A stretch of DNA of 64,000 nt from VXYK01 sp965221585 (GCA_965221585.1 OZ244898.1:372001-436000); one strand, 5' to 3'; counted from the first letter of the stretch, positions 1 through 9,077 are shown. The notes: generated by a model not told the origin, from the sequence alone. A program made the numbers and translations.

Positions 1-486
1 CGAGTCCCCTCCCAACTCGAACTCCTCGGCGAAGGCGGGCGCTTGCACGGCATCGTGCCAGCTCTGCGAGTCCTCGACGATCCGTTCCCGGATGCGGTTG
101 AGCGCGGCCGAGTCCGGTCGCCAGATGCCGATTCCCGCGAAGACGTTGTCGGGTTCGAGGTGAAGGTAGAACCCCGGCGCGTGCGCCGACTTGCCGGCCT
201 CGTGGCGGAAGTGAACTGCGGCTTGGGTCTTGTAGGGCGACTTGTCCTTGGAGAACCTCACGTCGCGATAGATGCGGAACATGGAACCGCCGTTGGTCCT
301 TGTGTCGGCAACGAAGTGCTCGCTGATCGAATGAAGGTGCGGTTCGAAGTCTGCGATGAAATCGAGCAGCGGCTCCTTGACATCGTGGATGTAGCGCGCC
401 TTGTTGTCGGCGAACCACCCCCGATCGTTGTTGGCTCGCAACTCGCGTAGGAATTGAAACAACTCTGGACCGAAGTGAGCCTGCAT
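1..486 (-). CDS. DUF2461 family protein (C-terminus cut by window edge)
   Basis: This reading frame is open from an ATG at 486 to the left edge, 162 codons without a stop, so the C-terminus lies outside the window. The N-terminus has the DUF2461 (TIGR02453) pattern: a leading LFQFLRELRANNDRGWF stretch near residues 9-25, then GGSMFRIYRDVRFSKDKSPY around residues 65-85. The biochemical function of the family is unknown. It sits 71 bases upstream of the 2OG oxygenase on the same strand and may share its transcript. Family assignment is from remembered consensus, not a search. Confidence 0.8.
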   Translation of the reverse strand, partial: MQAHFGPELFQFLRELRANNDRGWFADNKARYIHDVKEPLLDFIADFEPHLHSISEHFVADTRTNGGSMFRIYRDVRFSKDKSPYKTQAAVHFRHEAGKSAHAPGFYLHLEPDNVFAGIGIWRPDSAALNRIRERIVEDSQSWHDAVQAPAFAEEFELGGDS

Positions 487-557
487 ATCCAGAGTTCTAC
501 TCCACGAAGTACCGATTGCGATGGTTTCTGTTCAACCGTTACGGAGGAGCTGGTATC

Positions 558-1616
558 TCAGCCGTAGTGGAGGGCCATGTTCTCGGGGTAGCTGCGGGAG
601 AAGTAGTTCCAGAGCTGCTCGCCGTAGGTGGAGGGGCGATAACTGCTGGCAATGTCGCCGACGCCAGCTTCGGTCTCCTCCTTGAGGGCCATGAAACCGG
701 CGCTAGTGTGATGAGGACTCGCCGCCACCGCCGCCACGAAGCGGTTATCAAGAGGCAGTGGGGCCAACGAGGCGTCCAGCGACGGGCCGTGGAAGTAGCC
801 CGCCGAATAGCGTTCGCAGGTGGTGATCACCCGGTGTGGAGTCGCAACCAGATAGTTGCCGGTCATAGCCTGCAGCATCTCGCCGAGGTTGATGACGAAC
901 GACCCCTCCACGTACGGAACATCGATCCAATCGCCGGCCTGGTTCTGAACCTGCAACCCAGCGGTTGGGCCCGGCGCGAGCACCGTCAGGAAACCGGTGT
1001 CGTGATGGGCGTTGACCCCCGCGCCGCCGTCAGGTGTGGGTGGATAGTGGATGAACTTCGACAGCGACATCGGGCGCTCCCCGAAGTACCGCTTCATGTG
1101 GTCCTCGGACAACCCGAGACCCAACGACAAGGCGCTGAGCAGCCGGTCCGCCAACGCACCGAGCTCGTCGAACCAGCGGATGGCAAGCTTCCGCTGCCCG
1201 ACCAGGACTTCCTCAGGCAGCCACTGGTTGGGCCCCAGCAGCCGCAGATAATTGGGTTCGGCGTCTCTGGGGTGGGCCGGCCACTCGCTCCACCAGTCGA
1301 TCTGTTCACGGATGTCGGGGCGGTTGTTGGTGTACTCGGCCCCGACCGGCTCCCATCCCCGGAAATGGCGTGACTTGGTTTTGTCGATAAGCGCCTTGGT
1401 CTCGTCGGGCAGGGCGAAGAAGCGGTGCATCATCTGAAACACGTCATCGCACAACCCGTCGCTCACTCCATGGTTCACAACCAGGAAGAAGCCGACCTCA
1501 TGGCAGACGCGGCACAGTTCCTCCGCCAAACCTCGACGCGCTTCCAAAGATTCCGACGGCTCCGACAGCGGCCCGAGATCGACGACCGGAATCCGGTCGA
1601 ACGGCTCAGAACTCAT
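558..1616 (-). CDS. 2-oxoglutarate/Fe(II)-dependent oxygenase, isopenicillin N synthase-like
   Basis: A soluble 352-residue protein. The N-terminal DIOX_N-type segment begins IPVVDLGPLSE and carries GFFLVVNHGV. The C-terminal double-stranded beta-helix holds the iron triad: HHD in VNAHHDTGFLTVL (about residue 204) and the distal His in ATPHRV. The Arg-x-Ser that binds 2-oxoglutarate is visible in CERYSAGYF. Length and motif order are typical of the isopenicillin N synthase/gibberellin oxidase superfamily. Substrate is unknown. It lies 51 bases downstream of the alcohol dehydrogenase on the same strand, so a shared role in oxidising a small organic substrate is possible but inferred. Confidence 0.88.
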   Translation of the reverse strand: MSSEPFDRIPVVDLGPLSEPSESLEARRGLAEELCRVCHEVGFFLVVNHGVSDGLCDDVFQMMHRFFALPDETKALIDKTKSRHFRGWEPVGAEYTNNRPDIREQIDWWSEWPAHPRDAEPNYLRLLGPNQWLPEEVLVGQRKLAIRWFDELGALADRLLSALSLGLGLSEDHMKRYFGERPMSLSKFIHYPPTPDGGAGVNAHHDTGFLTVLAPGPTAGLQVQNQAGDWIDVPYVEGSFVINLGEMLQAMTGNYLVATPHRVITTCERYSAGYFHGPSLDASLAPLPLDNRFVAAVAASPHHTSAGFMALKEETEAGVGDIASSYRPSTYGEQLWNYFSRSYPENMALHYG

Positions 1617-1667
1617 GACCCTCAGCCTACGGTCTGGGCTCCGTCACAACCAGACCGTCGACACGAC

Positions 1668-2807
1668 CTAATCGAAGACGATCACGCCGCGGATGTTCTT
1701 GTCGTCGCGCATGTCCTGGTAACCCTCATTGATCTCATCCAGCGAGTAGGTCTGGGTGACCAACTCATCGAGTTTGAGCTGCCCTGCCTGGTACATCGAG
1801 AGCAGATGGGGCACCGCTCGACGAGGACTGTCGGAACCGTAGATCGTGCCTCGCAGCTGCTTGTTCATCATGGCGAACTCGAAGAGGTTCAGCTGCACGT
1901 CCATCTGGGTCATCGGGGCCAAACCTGTGATCACGACGGTTCCGCCCTTGCGGGCCAGAAACTGAGCGGGCGCCACCAGATCGCCCGTTACGACACCGGG
2001 CGACAGAATCACACTGTCGGCCATCACCCCATGGGTCAGGCCACCCACCAACTCCATCGCCTCCTGCATCGACGCCGATGTGTGCGTCGCCCCGAACTCG
2101 AACGCCTTCTCGCGTTTGAACTCAGCGGGATCGACCGCGACGATCGTCTTCGCCCCTGCAGCCTTCGCTCCCTGCAGGGCGTTGGAGCCGATCCCACCGC
2201 AGCCGACGACCACCACAGTGTCGCCCGCGGTGACCTCGGCCCGGTTGACGGCCGAACCATAGCCGGTCGCGACGCCGCAGCTCACCAGCGCGGCGGCCAC
2301 CAGAGGCACGTCCTTGTCGACCTTGATCACCGAATCCTGGGAGAGCAGCATGTGCTCGGCGAAGGTCCCGAGCTTGGCCATCGTGTTGATCGTCGTGCCG
2401 TCGGGACCCTTGTGGGCGCTGCGCCCGTCGGTGATCATGCCCGGGCCGAGCGTGCCCGCTCCGAGGTCGCAGAGGTTCTGCTGCCCTGATGCGCACCAGC
2501 GGCACTTTCCGCACGCCGGTACGAACGACACCGCAACGTGATCGCCGACTTCCAGACCGGTGACTTCTGGGCCGACCTCGATCACCACGCCGGATCCCTC
2601 GTGCCCGCCGATGACAGGCAACAGAGAGGAGCCACCGGGTGCATCCGGCGAGCCGAGATCGCCGGTGACCATGTGCTCGTCGGAATGGCAGAGCCCGGCC
2701 GCGTGGGTCTTGACGAGGATCTCCCCCCGTCGAGGATCATCGAGCTCCACATCTTGGACCTGCCATGGTTGATGCGCTGCATACAGCACCGCGGCGCGCG
2801 TCTTCAT
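1668..2807 (-). CDS. NDMA-dependent (mycofactocin-linked) alcohol dehydrogenase, MDR family
   Basis: A zinc MDR of 379 residues. The start at MKTRAAVLYAAHQPW (2807) replaces a 92-residue non-homologous upstream extension of the open frame. Catalytic zinc ligands are Cys in AAGLCHSDEH and His-Glu in GGHEGSG. The structural zinc loop is CGKCRWCASGQQNLC. The Rossmann motif is VVGCGGIGSNALQG. The long loop after the zinc site, with LGPGMITDGRSAHKGPDG, matches the NDMA-dependent family (TIGR03989), whose bound nicotinamide is recycled by mycofactocin rather than by free NAD. The mft genes 2-6 kb away fit this. It is divergent from the ThDP enzyme, sharing a 109-base promoter region. Confidence 0.88.
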   Translation of the reverse strand: MKTRAAVLYAAHQPWQVQDVELDDPRRGEILVKTHAAGLCHSDEHMVTGDLGSPDAPGGSSLLPVIGGHEGSGVVIEVGPEVTGLEVGDHVAVSFVPACGKCRWCASGQQNLCDLGAGTLGPGMITDGRSAHKGPDGTTINTMAKLGTFAEHMLLSQDSVIKVDKDVPLVAAALVSCGVATGYGSAVNRAEVTAGDTVVVVGCGGIGSNALQGAKAAGAKTIVAVDPAEFKREKAFEFGATHTSASMQEAMELVGGLTHGVMADSVILSPGVVTGDLVAPAQFLARKGGTVVITGLAPMTQMDVQLNLFEFAMMNKQLRGTIYGSDSPRRAVPHLLSMYQAGQLKLDELVTQTYSLDEINEGYQDMRDDKNIRGVIVFD

Positions 2808-2916
2808 CGTCGATTCTCCAACCTCGTATGACCTGTTGAACTTGCAGGCAGAGTAACGAGCGCCACACGAGCAAGCGACATTCACGCGCTGGATCGTTCT
2901 ATGCGACAATGCTCCG

Positions 2917-4602
2917 ATGAAAATGAGCGGGGGTGAAGCGCTGGTGCGCTCGTTGGCCCGGGAGGGTGTTGAGGTCGTATTCGGGATTCCCGGCATCCAG
3001 ACATACGGGGTCTCTGCCGCGTTGCGGGACGAACCTGGAATCCGCATGATCACCACTCGCCACGAGCAAGCCAGCACGTACATGGCCGACGGCTACGCCC
3101 GGGCATCGGGAAAGCCTGGAGTGGCGCTGGTGGTTCCCGGCACGGGCGTGTACAACGCTGCCTCCGGTTTGGCGACGGCCTATTCGCGCTCCTCTCAGGT
3201 GCTGTTGATTGCCGGTCAAATCCCTCGAGGCGCGATCGGGAAGAACCTTGGCGGTGTTCATGAGATCCTCGACCAGGCTGATGTGGTCCGGCCGGTGACC
3301 AAGTGGAGGGGGCAGGTGCTTACGCCTCGTGATGTCCCCGATGCGGTGTCCGAGGCGTTCAGGCAGTTGCGCACGGGCCGCCCCCGCCCTGTCTATATCG
3401 AATTGCCGCCAGAGGCCGTGGTCGAAAAAGATGAGGTCACGCTGCTAGATCCGACGCCCGTGGCGCGGACAGTCCCTAGCCCCAGTCAGCTTCAATCAGC
3501 CGCGCAAGTCATTGCGGATGCTCGGCTTCCTTTGATCTTCGCTGGCGGTGGAGTGGCTCGCTCAAACGCTGAGCAGGCCTTGGTTGACCTGGTCGAAGCA
3601 ACCAACATTCCCGTAATCACTTCAGGCGGTGGTAAAGGAGCGATCCCCGACAGCCATCCGCTGTGCTACGGCTCATGTGTCACCCCCGAAGGGGAGGTCC
3701 AGGAGATGAACCAACTCTTCGGGGTGATGCAGTCTGCGGATGTGGTCATCGGGATCGGCTCGCGCTTCTCGTTGGGCAATCCGGCTGGTGAAGCATCCAC
3801 CCTGATCAATATCAACATCGACGACACCGAACTGACACGGGTCCAAGCGAACACAATCCCACTGCACGGCGACGCAAAGGCGACCATTCAGGCCCTGATC
3901 CCCCACCTGGCGGCTGCGAAGGCCGGCGATCGCCCTTCGCCGGCCGATGCGGTCGCAGCTGCACGTCGTCTGATCGCCTACTTCGACATTAGGGAGCAGG
4001 AGCCGCAGTATCCCGTTTTGGAGGCCCTCCAGAGGGGCGCGCCCGACGACGCCTTCATCGTTTGGGGCGTCACCCAGTTCGGCTACTACGCACGAACCCA
4101 CTATCAGGTGAACCACCCGAAGACCTTCATCGACTCCGGCTACTCGTTCAACCTGGGTTACTCGTTCCCGACTGCTCTGGGGGTGAAGGTTGCTCAACCC
4201 GACAGGCCGGTCCTGTGTGTCGTCGGTGATGGCGGCTTCATGTTCAATTCGTCTGAACTCTCCACGGCGATCAAATACGGGATCAATGTGGTAACTGTCG
4301 TGTTCAGAAACGACTCCTACGGAAATGTGGCCCGTGATCTCGACGAGTTCTTCGGTGGAACCTACGAGTCGGACTTGGCGAATCCGGACTTTGTGGCCTT
4401 TGCGGAGTCCTTCGGTGCTGTGGGTATGAGGGCTGACGATCCGCTGGACCTCGAAACGCTGATTCCCTCTGCGTTGGAGCGACAGGCACCGGTGATCATC
4501 GATGTGCCGATAGGACACATTCCGCTACCTCGGGCCAGGTTGATCGCCCATGTCTCGACGTTGCCGTGGACCAGACCCCAGGAAGGTTTGATCTCCCCCT
4601 GA
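2917..4602 (+). CDS. Thiamine diphosphate-dependent enzyme, acetolactate synthase large-subunit-like
   Basis: A 561-residue protein with the three-domain ThDP layout. The N-terminal PYR domain carries VFGIPGIQTYG and the catalytic Glu in TTRHEQASTYMADGYAR. A central domain begins near residue 190, with LPLIFAGGGVARS. The C-terminal PP domain has VGDGGFMFNSSELSTA then VVFRNDSYGN, the GDG-N25-N Mg-ThDP motif. No regulatory small subunit lies beside it. It therefore looks more like a catabolic or specialised carboligase/decarboxylase than the biosynthetic AHAS, although substrate cannot be read from sequence. It is divergent from the NDMA-dependent alcohol dehydrogenase and convergent with the mycofactocin SDR, 48 bases away. 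Confidence 0.85.
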   Translation: MKMSGGEALVRSLAREGVEVVFGIPGIQTYGVSAALRDEPGIRMITTRHEQASTYMADGYARASGKPGVALVVPGTGVYNAASGLATAYSRSSQVLLIAGQIPRGAIGKNLGGVHEILDQADVVRPVTKWRGQVLTPRDVPDAVSEAFRQLRTGRPRPVYIELPPEAVVEKDEVTLLDPTPVARTVPSPSQLQSAAQVIADARLPLIFAGGGVARSNAEQALVDLVEATNIPVITSGGGKGAIPDSHPLCYGSCVTPEGEVQEMNQLFGVMQSADVVIGIGSRFSLGNPAGEASTLININIDDTELTRVQANTIPLHGDAKATIQALIPHLAAAKAGDRPSPADAVAAARRLIAYFDIREQEPQYPVLEALQRGAPDDAFIVWGVTQFGYYARTHYQVNHPKTFIDSGYSFNLGYSFPTALGVKVAQPDRPVLCVVGDGGFMFNSSELSTAIKYGINVVTVVFRNDSYGNVARDLDEFFGGTYESDLANPDFVAFAESFGAVGMRADDPLDLETLIPSALERQAPVIIDVPIGHIPLPRARLIAHVSTLPWTRPQEGLISP

Positions 4603-4650
4603 CTGATTTCTGGGGTTGGCAGCGCTCCGTCGTTTGGGAACAGTCGCTGC

Positions 4651-5442
4651 TTATATCGTGTTGGTCATTCCGCCGTCGACCGGCACGACGGTGCCTGTCA
4701 CGGCGCTGGCGCCCTCGGAGCAGAGCCAGCAGATCGCGTCGGCGACTTCGGTAGGTTCGACGAGCCTCGCGAGAGGTCGTTGATGAGCGGCGAACTCGTC
4801 GATGTCGGTGTTGAACGCTGCCGCGGAAGCCTCCAGGATCGCGGTGCGAACCGAGCCGGGAGCGACTGCGTTTGAGGTGACCCCGGTGCCGGCCAGATCG
4901 ACGGCAAGTGCCTTCACCAGACCGATCACGCCGTGTTTGGCGGCAACGTAAGGCGCCATCTTCGACAGACCGATGGTGCCGGCTGACGAAGAGACGGCGA
5001 CGAAACGACCCCGCCGGGGTTCGGGGGAGGCCAGTATCGCGGGGATCGCCGCTCTTGCCGTTTGAAACACCCCGGTCAGGTCGATGTCGGTGATGGTGGC
5101 CCATTCGGTATCGCTGACCTCCCAGAGTGGGGTGCGGGCTTTGAACACGCCGGCCACGGCGATCGCGGCATCAAGACGACCGAAGTGTTCGACGGCCGCC
5201 TCGGTTGCGTCATGCAGTGCTGTTTGACTTCGCACGTCGACCTGCATTGTCAGGACATGGCCACCGCCGGCGGATCCGACCGCAGCTAGGTCGTCCGGGG
5301 TGGCGAGCGAGTATTCGATGTCGGCGACGTCGTCACAGATGTCGGCCGCGACCACCGACCAACCGTCGGCGACTAGTTGTGCGACGGTCGCGGCCCCGAT
5401 TCCGCGGGCTGCACCGGTAACGAGAGCAACAGGTCGATTCAT
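4651..5442 (-). CDS. Mycofactocin-coupled SDR family oxidoreductase
   Basis: A 263-residue short-chain dehydrogenase. The start at MNRPVALVTGAARGIG (5442) leaves the open frame's 118-residue upstream extension as non-coding. Cofactor motif is TGAARGIG, catalytic Ser lies in VSSSAGTIG and Tyr/Lys in YVAAKHG. Between beta-2 and the next helix there is an extra segment with EYSLATPDDLAAV. Mycofactocin-coupled SDRs (TIGR03971-type) carry such an insert to shield a non-exchangeable NAD. It lies 47 bases after mftE on the same strand, in the slot where mftF often sits. The alcohol or aldehyde substrate is unknown. Confidence 0.87.
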   Translation of the reverse strand: MNRPVALVTGAARGIGAATVAQLVADGWSVVAADICDDVADIEYSLATPDDLAAVGSAGGGHVLTMQVDVRSQTALHDATEAAVEHFGRLDAAIAVAGVFKARTPLWEVSDTEWATITDIDLTGVFQTARAAIPAILASPEPRRGRFVAVSSSAGTIGLSKMAPYVAAKHGVIGLVKALAVDLAGTGVTSNAVAPGSVRTAILEASAAAFNTDIDEFAAHQRPLARLVEPTEVADAICWLCSEGASAVTGTVVPVDGGMTNTI

Positions 5443-5489
5443 GAGAACTTGTCTAGCTCCTCGGGCACCGCATGCCCTCCCCGTGACGA

Positions 5490-6170
5490 CTAGTTGTTTG
5501 CCAGTTGGTTGACGGCGTCGTCGATCAGGGCCCCCAGCAGGCGGGTTCCCTCGGCCTCGTTGGCACCGCTGGGATCGCCGAGTACGCCGTTGGCAGACAC
5601 CTCGCGAACACCGCCCTCCATGATTTTCGGCAGGAGTTCGTCGAGTGGTTCTGTGGCGCCGGATTCGGCCTGTTCGATTCGGACTGCTTCTGGGGCGATG
5701 GCCAACATCAGGGAGGTTTCGGTCCGCCCGGCGTGTGCGTCGGCACCGGGCAGCCGCACCGACCACACTTCGAGTGCGCGGTCGCGTGCCTTGCACACTT
5801 CGGTTGCGGCGCGGAGCGCGTAGGCGTTGCCGCCGTGTCCGTTGATGGCCACGATTCGCCCGAATTCGGGTCCTGCGTTGGTGACGACTTCGATGAGCAT
5901 CTCGGTCATCACCCGGGTTCCGACCGAGAGCGTGCCTGCGAAGCCGCGGTGCTCGTCGGAGGCTGAGATGCTGATTGCGGGCGCCACCCGGACCGAGTCG
6001 ATGCGATGGGCGATCCCGTCGGCCACCGCTTGCGCTATCCGTGTGTCGGTGTCGAGGGGGAGGTGAGGTCCGTGTTGTTCGGTGGATCCGAGGGGAAGCA
6101 GCAGGGTCAACGGGGCTTCCGCACCGACCGCGGCGATCTCTGGTGAAGTGGAAGAACCCAGCTTGGCCAT
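5490..6170 (-). CDS. mftE: Mycofactocin precursor peptide peptidase MftE (creatininase family)
   Basis: A 226-residue creatininase-fold metallopeptidase. Metal and active-site segments are visible: GSTEQHGPHLPLDTDT near residue 28, then INGHGGN and HAGRTETS. In the pathway MftE cleaves the modified precursor after MftC action and releases the C-terminal Val-Tyr-derived dipeptide AHDP. It follows mftD by 25 bases on the minus strand, in the usual A-B-C-D-E order although D and E positions vary between genomes. General creatininases look similar, so the assignment rests on both motif and context. Confidence 0.9.
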   Translation of the reverse strand: MAKLGSSTSPEIAAVGAEAPLTLLLPLGSTEQHGPHLPLDTDTRIAQAVADGIAHRIDSVRVAPAISISASDEHRGFAGTLSVGTRVMTEMLIEVVTNAGPEFGRIVAINGHGGNAYALRAATEVCKARDRALEVWSVRLPGADAHAGRTETSLMLAIAPEAVRIEQAESGATEPLDELLPKIMEGGVREVSANGVLGDPSGANEAEGTRLLGALIDDAVNQLANN

Positions 6171-6195
6171 GTGCGAAGCGTAGCGTTTGGCCCGT

Positions 6196-7368
6196 TCAGC
6201 CGAGCCTGGGAGGGGAGAAGCCTGTTGGCACGACCACGTCTTCGGGGGCCACCTCCGCGATGGAGTGCTTGCCGATGCCGCGCAGGGTCGCTTTGATCCC
6301 TGCGTTGAGAATGTCGAGGACGTTCTCCACGCCTGCCTGCCCGTTGGCTGCCAGACCCCAGAGGTACGCCCGGCCGATCAGGACAGCGCCGGCGCCGAGG
6401 GCGCACGCTTTGACCACATCGCTGCCCCTGCGGATGCCACCGTCGAGCATGATCTCGATCTCTCCGCCGACCGCCGAGGCGATCTCGGGCAGGACCCGGA
6501 TCGAGGCGGGGGCGCCGTCGACGTTGTTGCCTCCGTGGTTCGATACCGAGATCGCGGTGGCACCCGCATCGATCGCTCGGCGGGCTTCGTCGGCTCGGGC
6601 GATTCCCTTGACCATGAACGGCCCGTCCCACTGTGTGCGCAACCAGGCGACGTCTTCCCAGGTAGGCGGGGGTGTCGTCATCCAGGTCCCGTACGCCTCG
6701 AAGAACAGGGGTGCCTGCTCGTCGGCTGCGGCAAAGTTGGGGACGCGGAGGCGGGGGATCGTGCCCTGGCGCAGCCACGTCCAGCACCATCGGGGTTTGG
6801 CCAGCAGTTCGAGGGTGTGCGGCAGGATCTCTTTGGGGGAGAACGATTGGGGGATGTGGGGGCTGCCCCAGTCGCGGCCGTGGGAGAACGACCAGTCGAG
6901 GGTGAGGATCAAACCCACCGCACCGGCTGCTTTGGCTCGTTCCATGCGGGCGAGCATGAAGTCGCGGTCACCGGCCCAGTAGATCTGGAAGAAGGTCTGC
7001 GAGTTGACGGCGACCACTTCCTCGATCGGCTTGCCTCCGAAGGAGCTGAGCCCCATGGGGATTCCCCGATTCGCGGCCGCCTGAGCCACTGCTACTTCAC
7101 CTTGTGGATGGACGGCTTGTACCCCGGTGGGGGAGATCATGACGGGCATGGCCGAATGCTGGTCCATGATGTTGGTGTCGATCGCCGGGTCTGCTGCTTG
7201 GCCTGCGGTGACAGGCCGGAACCCGAGCTCGTCGAAAGCAGCCAGGTTGTCGCGCATCGACACGCCGGCCTCCGCGCCGGCCACGAGCGCGCCGTAGACC
7301 GATTTGGGGATGCGTTTTTTTGCGCGCTGTTCAGCTATGGCGACGGTCTCGAACCACTTGTTGCTCAC
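6196..7368 (-). CDS. mftD: Pre-mycofactocin synthase MftD (FMN-dependent alpha-hydroxyacid dehydrogenase family)
   Basis: A 390-residue FMN TIM-barrel protein of the lactate/glycolate oxidase fold. The N-terminus begins MSNKWFETVAIAEQRAKKR, typical of MftD. The catalytic loop VSNHGGNNVDGAPASIRVLP gives the active-site His and the substrate Arg region. FMN phosphate is held by MLDGGIRRGSDVVKA and ALGAGAVLIGRAYLWG. MftD oxidatively deaminates AHDP to pre-mycofactocin, creating the redox-active alpha-keto amide. It lies 49 bases after mftC. Confidence 0.93.
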   Translation of the reverse strand: MSNKWFETVAIAEQRAKKRIPKSVYGALVAGAEAGVSMRDNLAAFDELGFRPVTAGQAADPAIDTNIMDQHSAMPVMISPTGVQAVHPQGEVAVAQAAANRGIPMGLSSFGGKPIEEVVAVNSQTFFQIYWAGDRDFMLARMERAKAAGAVGLILTLDWSFSHGRDWGSPHIPQSFSPKEILPHTLELLAKPRWCWTWLRQGTIPRLRVPNFAAADEQAPLFFEAYGTWMTTPPPTWEDVAWLRTQWDGPFMVKGIARADEARRAIDAGATAISVSNHGGNNVDGAPASIRVLPEIASAVGGEIEIMLDGGIRRGSDVVKACALGAGAVLIGRAYLWGLAANGQAGVENVLDILNAGIKATLRGIGKHSIAEVAPEDVVVPTGFSPPRLG

Positions 7369-7417
7369 GGCGCATGACCGTACCGCCCATAGCCCACAAC
7401 TCCATCAATTCGGATGG

Positions 7418-8563
7418 TCAGGGTCTCTTTTGGAGGAACGTGACGGGGCTGAGGCGGGAATGGTCGAGCGAGGGTGAGGGGCGGGCGGCGGTGGCGGCGT
7501 TTATGAGGGGTTCGCCATGACCCAGGACGCACTCGGGGTCGGGGCCGTCGAGGGGTATGCCTGTGAAGAACTTGGCCGCCATGCAACCGCCCTGGCAGGC
7601 GTCGAACTGGCCGCACGATGCGCAGGCCCCGGCCGATTGGGGCTCTCGCAACTCCGCGAACAGCTCGCTCTGTTGCCAGACCCGCTGAAAGCCTCCTTCG
7701 TCGCGCACGCTACCGGCCCGGAATTCGTCGTGGAGCACGAAGGGGCACGCGTAGACATCACCGATCGGGTCGATGAGGCACACAACCCGGCCGGCGCCGC
7801 AGAGATTGAGCCCCGGTAGTGGTTCGCCGAGGGCTGAAAGGTGGAAGAAGGAGTCGCCGGTGAGCACTTCGGGCCGGTCGAGCAGCCAATGGTAGAGCTG
7901 GCGTTGCTGGGCGTCGCTGGGGTGCAGTTGGTGCCAGCTGTCGGCGCCCCGTCCGGAGGGACGGAAGCGGGTGAGCCTCAGCTCGGCGTCGAATCGGCGG
8001 GCGATCGCTTCGAACTCGTCGAGCTGGCTGATGTTGTGGCGGGTCATCACCACCGAGATCTTGAAGCCTTTGAAACCGGCGTTGTGCAGGTGTTGCATTG
8101 CCTGTTGAGCGACCTCGAAGGAGCCTTCGCCGCGGACCGCGTCGTTGGTCGCGGCGTCGGCACCGTCGATCGAGATCTGTACGTCGACGTAGTCCATAGC
8201 CGCCAGTTCGCGGGCAACGGCAGCGTCGATTCGGGAACCGTTCGTTGAGAACTTGACACCGACCCCGTGATCGGTGGCGTAGTTGACCAGATGCCAGAAG
8301 TCGCTGCGGATGGTCGGTTCGCCCCCGCCGATGTTGATGTAGAAGACCTGCATCCGTTCGAGCTCGTCGATTACAGCTTCGGCTTCTTCGGTGGTGAGCT
8401 CGCGAGGGTCGCGTCTGCCCGACGAACTGAGGCAGTGGATGCACGCCAGGTTGCAGGCGTAGGTCAACTCCCAGGTCAGGCATATTGGCGCGTCGAGTCC
8501 AGCCTTCATCTGATCGGCGAGACCGCTGCGTTTCGCCGGTGACAGGACGAGGGTGTCGGTCAT
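7418..8563 (-). CDS. mftC: Mycofactocin radical SAM maturase MftC
   Basis: A 381-residue radical SAM/SPASM enzyme. The SAM cluster motif is CNLACIHC in LTWELTYACNLACIHC (about residues 36-43). The GGEP motif occurs in INIGGGEPT. The SPASM domain begins about residue 260 with Cys-rich segments LCGAGRVVCLID, YACPF and CGQFDACQGGCMAAK. MftC decarboxylates the C-terminal Tyr of MftA and crosslinks it to the preceding Val. The start ATG overlaps the mftB stop by four bases (ATGA), indicating translational coupling. Confidence 0.95.
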   Translation of the reverse strand: MTDTLVLSPAKRSGLADQMKAGLDAPICLTWELTYACNLACIHCLSSSGRRDPRELTTEEAEAVIDELERMQVFYINIGGGEPTIRSDFWHLVNYATDHGVGVKFSTNGSRIDAAVARELAAMDYVDVQISIDGADAATNDAVRGEGSFEVAQQAMQHLHNAGFKGFKISVVMTRHNISQLDEFEAIARRFDAELRLTRFRPSGRGADSWHQLHPSDAQQRQLYHWLLDRPEVLTGDSFFHLSALGEPLPGLNLCGAGRVVCLIDPIGDVYACPFVLHDEFRAGSVRDEGGFQRVWQQSELFAELREPQSAGACASCGQFDACQGGCMAAKFFTGIPLDGPDPECVLGHGEPLINAATAARPSPSLDHSRLSPVTFLQKRP

Positions 8564-8841
8564 GTCGCGACCAGAAAGTCGGAAGCTGCCAGCGAGGCCA
8601 GCGCTTTCTCGAAGGACGGCCAGCGGCGTTCGTCAAGACCCGCCGATTCGAAGGCCGCTCGCACGCTGGAATGGTCGCCTAGGTTCTCGACGAGTGTCAC
8701 CAGTTCGGGAGCCCTCAGGAAGTTCAGGCGTCGGTTGCCGTAGTGATAGGCGAGCGCACCGAACGGCTCGGGCCGCAGCGCCACGCGTTCATGCAGGCGG
8801 TAGCGAGCGTTCGCGTCGAACTCAGCGGCATCGAGCTCCAC
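8560..8841 (-). CDS. mftB: Mycofactocin precursor-binding chaperone MftB
   Basis: A 93-residue PqqD-like RiPP recognition element. It carries the family pattern ERVALRPEPFGALAYHYGNR and RLNFL near residues 18-42. MftB binds MftA and presents it to MftC. It begins four bases after the mftA stop and ends overlapping mftC, so A, B and C form one tightly coupled unit. Confidence 0.92.
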   Translation of the reverse strand: MELDAAEFDANARYRLHERVALRPEPFGALAYHYGNRRLNFLRAPELVTLVENLGDHSSVRAAFESAGLDERRWPSFEKALASLAASDFLVAT

Positions 8842-8845
8842 GGGA

Positions 8846-8989
8846 TCAGTAGACCCCGCACATACCGTCTATGGAGATCTCCTCCACCAGCAGTTCCTCC
8901 TCGATGAGTTCGGTGCTCGCGGAGGTTTCGTCCGTGACCGTCGTGGACACTGTGGCATTGGCTGGTGTTGGGCTGTCGAGGGGCTTCAT
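8846..8989 (-). CDS. mftA: Mycofactocin precursor peptide MftA
   Basis: A small gene found by translating the strand opposite to the 9078 gene upstream of mftB. ATG at 8989 gives 47 codons and a TGA at 8846. The peptide starts MKPLDSPTPANA, has an acidic leader (ELIEEELLVEEISI) and ends in the diagnostic core IDGMCGVY. The terminal Val-Tyr pair becomes the cofactor: MftC decarboxylates Tyr and links it to Val, then MftE and MftD finish maturation. The four-base gap to mftB supports one operon. The promoter must lie in the 88-base gap to the divergent LLM gene. Confidence 0.95.
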   Translation of the reverse strand: MKPLDSPTPANATVSTTVTDETSASTELIEEELLVEEISIDGMCGVY

Positions 8990-9077
8990 GCGGTCAGTCT
9001 AGGGGGTCGCCCCCGGATGGTTCCATACAGCCCCGCTGACCTACCGTTGGCAGTAGCCAAGAAGACGGGGAGGCACA

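Noticed and set aside
2808..3083. N-terminal 92-residue extension of the alcohol dehydrogenase
   Set aside because: It overlaps the ThDP gene on the other strand and its sequence is unlike the family. MKTRAAV is the standard start.
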